From an uncultured Oscillibacter sp. (GTDB lineage: Bacteria; Bacillota; Clostridia; Oscillospirales; Oscillospiraceae): DNA of 16,150 nucleotides. The position numbers and the translations under genes are program-made. Below, in pieces: positions 14,341 to 16,150 of the stretch. The first letter of the stretch is position 1. Every line of letters starts with the position of its first letter. Location of the stretch: NCBI GenBank assembly GCA_900550685.1, contig URTS01000031.1:1-16150 (forward strand), in the 5' to 3' direction. The notes under the pieces were generated by a model that saw nothing but the letters and a program-made list of their open reading frames with translations, ran no database searches and was not told the DNA's origin.

Positions 14341-15041
14341 GTGCCGCGCTGGAGCTGCTGCGGGCGGCCCAGGAGGGGGACCGGGACGCCTGCGAGCAGG
14401 CGGTGCTGGAAAACAACGGCCTGATCTGGAGCGTGGTCCGCCGGTACTATGGCCGGGGCGTGGAACCAGACGACCTCTACCAGCTGGGCTGCCTGGGGTT
14501 CCTGAAAGCGGTACAAGGCTTCGATTTTTCTTACGGCACCTGCTTTTCCACCTATGCGGTGCCCAAGATCGCCGGGGAGATCCGGCGGTTCCTCCGGGAT
14601 GACGGCGCCATCAAGGTGGGACGGAGCATCCGGGAGCAGTCTCTGACGCTGTACGCCCTTCGGGAACGGCTGCGGCAGGAGCTGGGCCGGGAACCGGTGC
14701 TCTCTGAGCTGGCGGAGCAGACCGGCTGGGCGCCGGAAGAAATTGCCCGGATCGACCTGGCCACGGAAGCGCCGGATTCCTTGCAGCGGGAATCGGCAGA
14801 CGGCCTGGCCCTGGAGGGACTGGTGGGCACGGAGGCGCCGGAGGACGCGCTGGTGGAGCGCATCGCCCTGCGGGAGGCGGTGGACCAGTTGCCGGAAAAG
14901 GAGCGGATGACTATTTTGCTCCGGTATTTCAAGGGGCTGACCCAGGAGCGGACGGCCCGGGTGCTGGGGGTGTCTCAGGTGCAGATCTCCCGGCTGGAAC
15001 GCCGGGGGCTGGAACGACTGCGGAAGAGCCTGCCGGAGTGA
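14337..15041 (+). CDS. sigF: RNA polymerase sigma-F factor (forespore)
   Basis: Sigma-70 family factor that starts forespore-specific transcription early in sporulation. 234 residues (Bacillus 255). Region 2 includes EPDDLYQLGCLGFLKAV and the -10-recognition/melting part GTCFSTYAVPKIAGEIRR (67-84); region 3 is RSIREQSLTLYALRERL; region 4 (about 185-234) has LTQERTARVLGVSQVQISRL as the -35 helix-turn-helix. Sigma-G is similar, but position directly after spoIIAA-spoIIAB fixes the identity. No clear ribosome site precedes ATG 14337; it overlaps the spoIIAB stop, so coupled translation is likely. Its last 113 bases are overlapped by the convergent minus-strand gene and no terminator is visible in between. 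Confidence 0.95.
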   Translation: MSAALELLRAAQEGDRDACEQAVLENNGLIWSVVRRYYGRGVEPDDLYQLGCLGFLKAVQGFDFSYGTCFSTYAVPKIAGEIRRFLRDDGAIKVGRSIREQSLTLYALRERLRQELGREPVLSELAEQTGWAPEEIARIDLATEAPDSLQRESADGLALEGLVGTEAPEDALVERIALREAVDQLPEKERMTILLRYFKGLTQERTARVLGVSQVQISRLERRGLERLRKSLPE

Positions 15042-15786
15042 AGTAGGCGGCGTCCTGAAATTCCGTCATGGTGTTCCAGTACCGCTTGGGCATGTTGCTC
15101 ATCCGAAGCCGGGGATTTTCCCGCTCCTTGATGGCAATGGTATCGTAAAACCGCTTCCACAGCAGCCGGTAATTGGCCTCCGTCTCATCCGGCGGGGCCA
15201 TCTGAAAGTCCGCCAGAGGGCGGATGACCGCCTTTCCGGCGGCGTAAAACAGGGCTTCGTGGTGGGTGCGGTCGTAAATGAAGAATTTTTCGTTCTGATA
15301 CCGGGAGCAGAAATGGCCCCGGAGAATGGGCAGCACCCGGTTTTTTGGTTCAATCTCGCTGCCCAGCACGCCGCCCAGCTCCGAAAAGCGAACGAAGCCC
15401 TTCAGCAGGTGGGCTTCCCCGTTGAGATGCCGGACGGCCGCCGCCACAGGATGCAGCGTTTCATCGGAAAAATCCCGCAGAAAGCCGGGGCCCTCCCGCA
15501 GAAGCTTTGCCACCAGCCGGTAAATGCGGATCTCCTTGTCCTCCATGCAGGTGAGGTAGCCCCGGCGCACCAGTTCCTCCCCCCAGGGGGAGAGCTTATG
15601 TAGCTTGCGGAGGACCCGGGCGGCGTGGGCGGCGTCCGTGGAAATGGCGCGGGTGGGAAACAGGGTAGGCGCGGCGTCCTCATCGTTGGTAATGGCGGTG
15701 AGGACTTCCTTATTGGCATAGCTGTCAAAAATGCAGCACAGCAGCCCCTCAAAGGTGCCGTCGTAAATGTAGATCATCTCGTTCAT
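14929..15786 (-). CDS. DUF4130 / TIGR03915-type putative DNA-metabolism protein
   Basis: Function not established; the family is regarded as a putative DNA repair or DNA metabolism protein because of its constant radical SAM partner and its fusion in other bacteria to uracil-DNA-glycosylase-like domains. ATG at 15786 is chosen because GGGAGG (15798-15793) is 6 bases ahead; an in-frame ATG at 15819 lies within the upstream gene. 285 residues. N-terminal signature IYIYDGTFEGLLCCIFDSY, then the DUF4130 part: AHLLKGFVRFSELGG, EPKNRVLPILRGHFCSRY, FFIYDRTHHEALFY. The family core ends at about residue 248 (KRYWNTMTEF...). The last 37 residues are a Pro/Ala/Gly/Ser-rich tail encoded wholly antisense to the end of sigF. 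The overlap is therefore real in sequence terms, but the tail may be non-functional. Confidence 0.85.
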   Translation of the reverse strand: MNEMIYIYDGTFEGLLCCIFDSYANKEVLTAITNDEDAAPTLFPTRAISTDAAHAARVLRKLHKLSPWGEELVRRGYLTCMEDKEIRIYRLVAKLLREGPGFLRDFSDETLHPVAAAVRHLNGEAHLLKGFVRFSELGGVLGSEIEPKNRVLPILRGHFCSRYQNEKFFIYDRTHHEALFYAAGKAVIRPLADFQMAPPDETEANYRLLWKRFYDTIAIKERENPRLRMSNMPKRYWNTMTEFQDAAYFTPAGSSAVVPAPGVPAGRSAPETPPAPGPSAPGSAP

Positions 15787-15802
15787 GGGAAACCTCCCGG
15801 GT

Positions 15803-16150
15803 TTATCCGGCGGTGTCAAACAGGGACAGCTGCTGCAATTCCGGCTGGGGCAGCTGGGGCTGCTCCACGGCGATGAGATTCCGCAGCAGGCTGTCCTGGG
15901 TGAAGCACAGGCCGTCGGCCATGCGGCCGCTGGCTGTGAGAAAATACTGGGCCCGCTTCATAACAACGCCCAGTTTCGGCAGATTCTCGATCCGCAGGGG
16001 ACCGGCCCGCCGGGCCGCCAGGATCCGCTTGGCGGATACGACGCCCAGACCGGGGACCCGCAGCAGTGCTTCGTAGTCCGCCCGGTTCACCTCCACGGGG
16101 AAAAACTCCGGGTGCCGCAGGGCCCAGCAGCATTTGGGGTCCAGGCGGGG
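15803..16150 (-). CDS. Putative DNA modification/repair radical SAM protein, C-terminal part (5' end outside window)
   Basis: The frame is open from the window edge; 115 C-terminal residues are visible, ending TAA at 15805-15803. The stretch DPKCCWALRHPEFFPVEVNR followed by a helix-hairpin-helix, LLRVPGLGVVSAKRILAARR, then VMKRAQYFLTASGR, is characteristic of the TIGR03916 family, in which a radical SAM core with a CxxxCxxC cluster lies N-terminal (not in this window). The helix-hairpin-helix supports DNA binding. It is 16 bases upstream of the DUF4130 gene on the same strand, the usual two-gene arrangement. Reaction unknown. Confidence 0.85.
   Translation of the reverse strand, partial: PRLDPKCCWALRHPEFFPVEVNRADYEALLRVPGLGVVSAKRILAARRAGPLRIENLPKLGVVMKRAQYFLTASGRMADGLCFTQDSLLRNLIAVEQPQLPQPELQQLSLFDTAG

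Overview
The window suggests an anaerobic, endospore-forming member of class Clostridia. The likely family is Oscillospiraceae (a Flavonifractor/Oscillibacter/Lawsonibacter-like genome). The reasons are the GC-rich coding sequence with strong AGGAGG-type ribosome sites, a PyrK/PyrD-1B dihydroorotate dehydrogenase, the spoIIAA-spoIIAB-sigF sporulation operon, and the paired DUF4130/radical-SAM repair-type genes. The taxonomic call is inference; no rRNA or other marker gene is present.

Layout. (1) Positions 1-1841: the 3' two thirds of valS, closed by an intrinsic terminator. (2) Positions 2006-12963: one long plus-strand operon for the whole de novo UMP pathway, in the order pyrC-pyrK-pyrD-pyrF-pyrE-pyrB-pyrI-carA-carB. 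A sigma-A type promoter precedes pyrC, most genes overlap or nearly touch, and a very strong terminator closes the operon. CarA/CarB make carbamoyl phosphate, PyrB/PyrI make carbamoyl aspartate, PyrC closes the ring, PyrD/PyrK oxidise dihydroorotate, PyrE adds PRPP and PyrF gives UMP. No gene of the pathway is missing. (3) Positions 12964-13572: about 610 bases without a gene, rich in inverted repeats and carrying two exact Spo0A-box sequences. (4) Positions 13573-15041: spoIIAA-spoIIAB-sigF, the forespore sigma-F partner-switching module. (5) Positions 14929-16150, minus strand: a DUF4130/TIGR03915-type gene and, upstream of it, the 3' part of its usual partner, a radical SAM protein (TIGR03916 type). 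The first of these runs 113 bases into the 3' end of sigF.

The most unusual points are these. carB continues in frame, with no stop, into a complete diaminopimelate-epimerase (DapF) domain, joining a pyrimidine/arginine enzyme to a lysine/peptidoglycan enzyme in one 1345-residue protein. In that DapF domain the first of the two catalytic cysteines is alanine. The 114-base carA-carB gap, the only long gap inside the operon, holds three successive inverted repeats, and the last one buries the carB ribosome site in a 14-pair stem. A ~280-base stretch upstream of spoIIAA holds a chain of hairpins, including an 18-pair one, that looks like a structured leader or RNA I do not recognise. The sigF/DUF4130 convergent overlap supplies a proline/alanine-rich protein tail.
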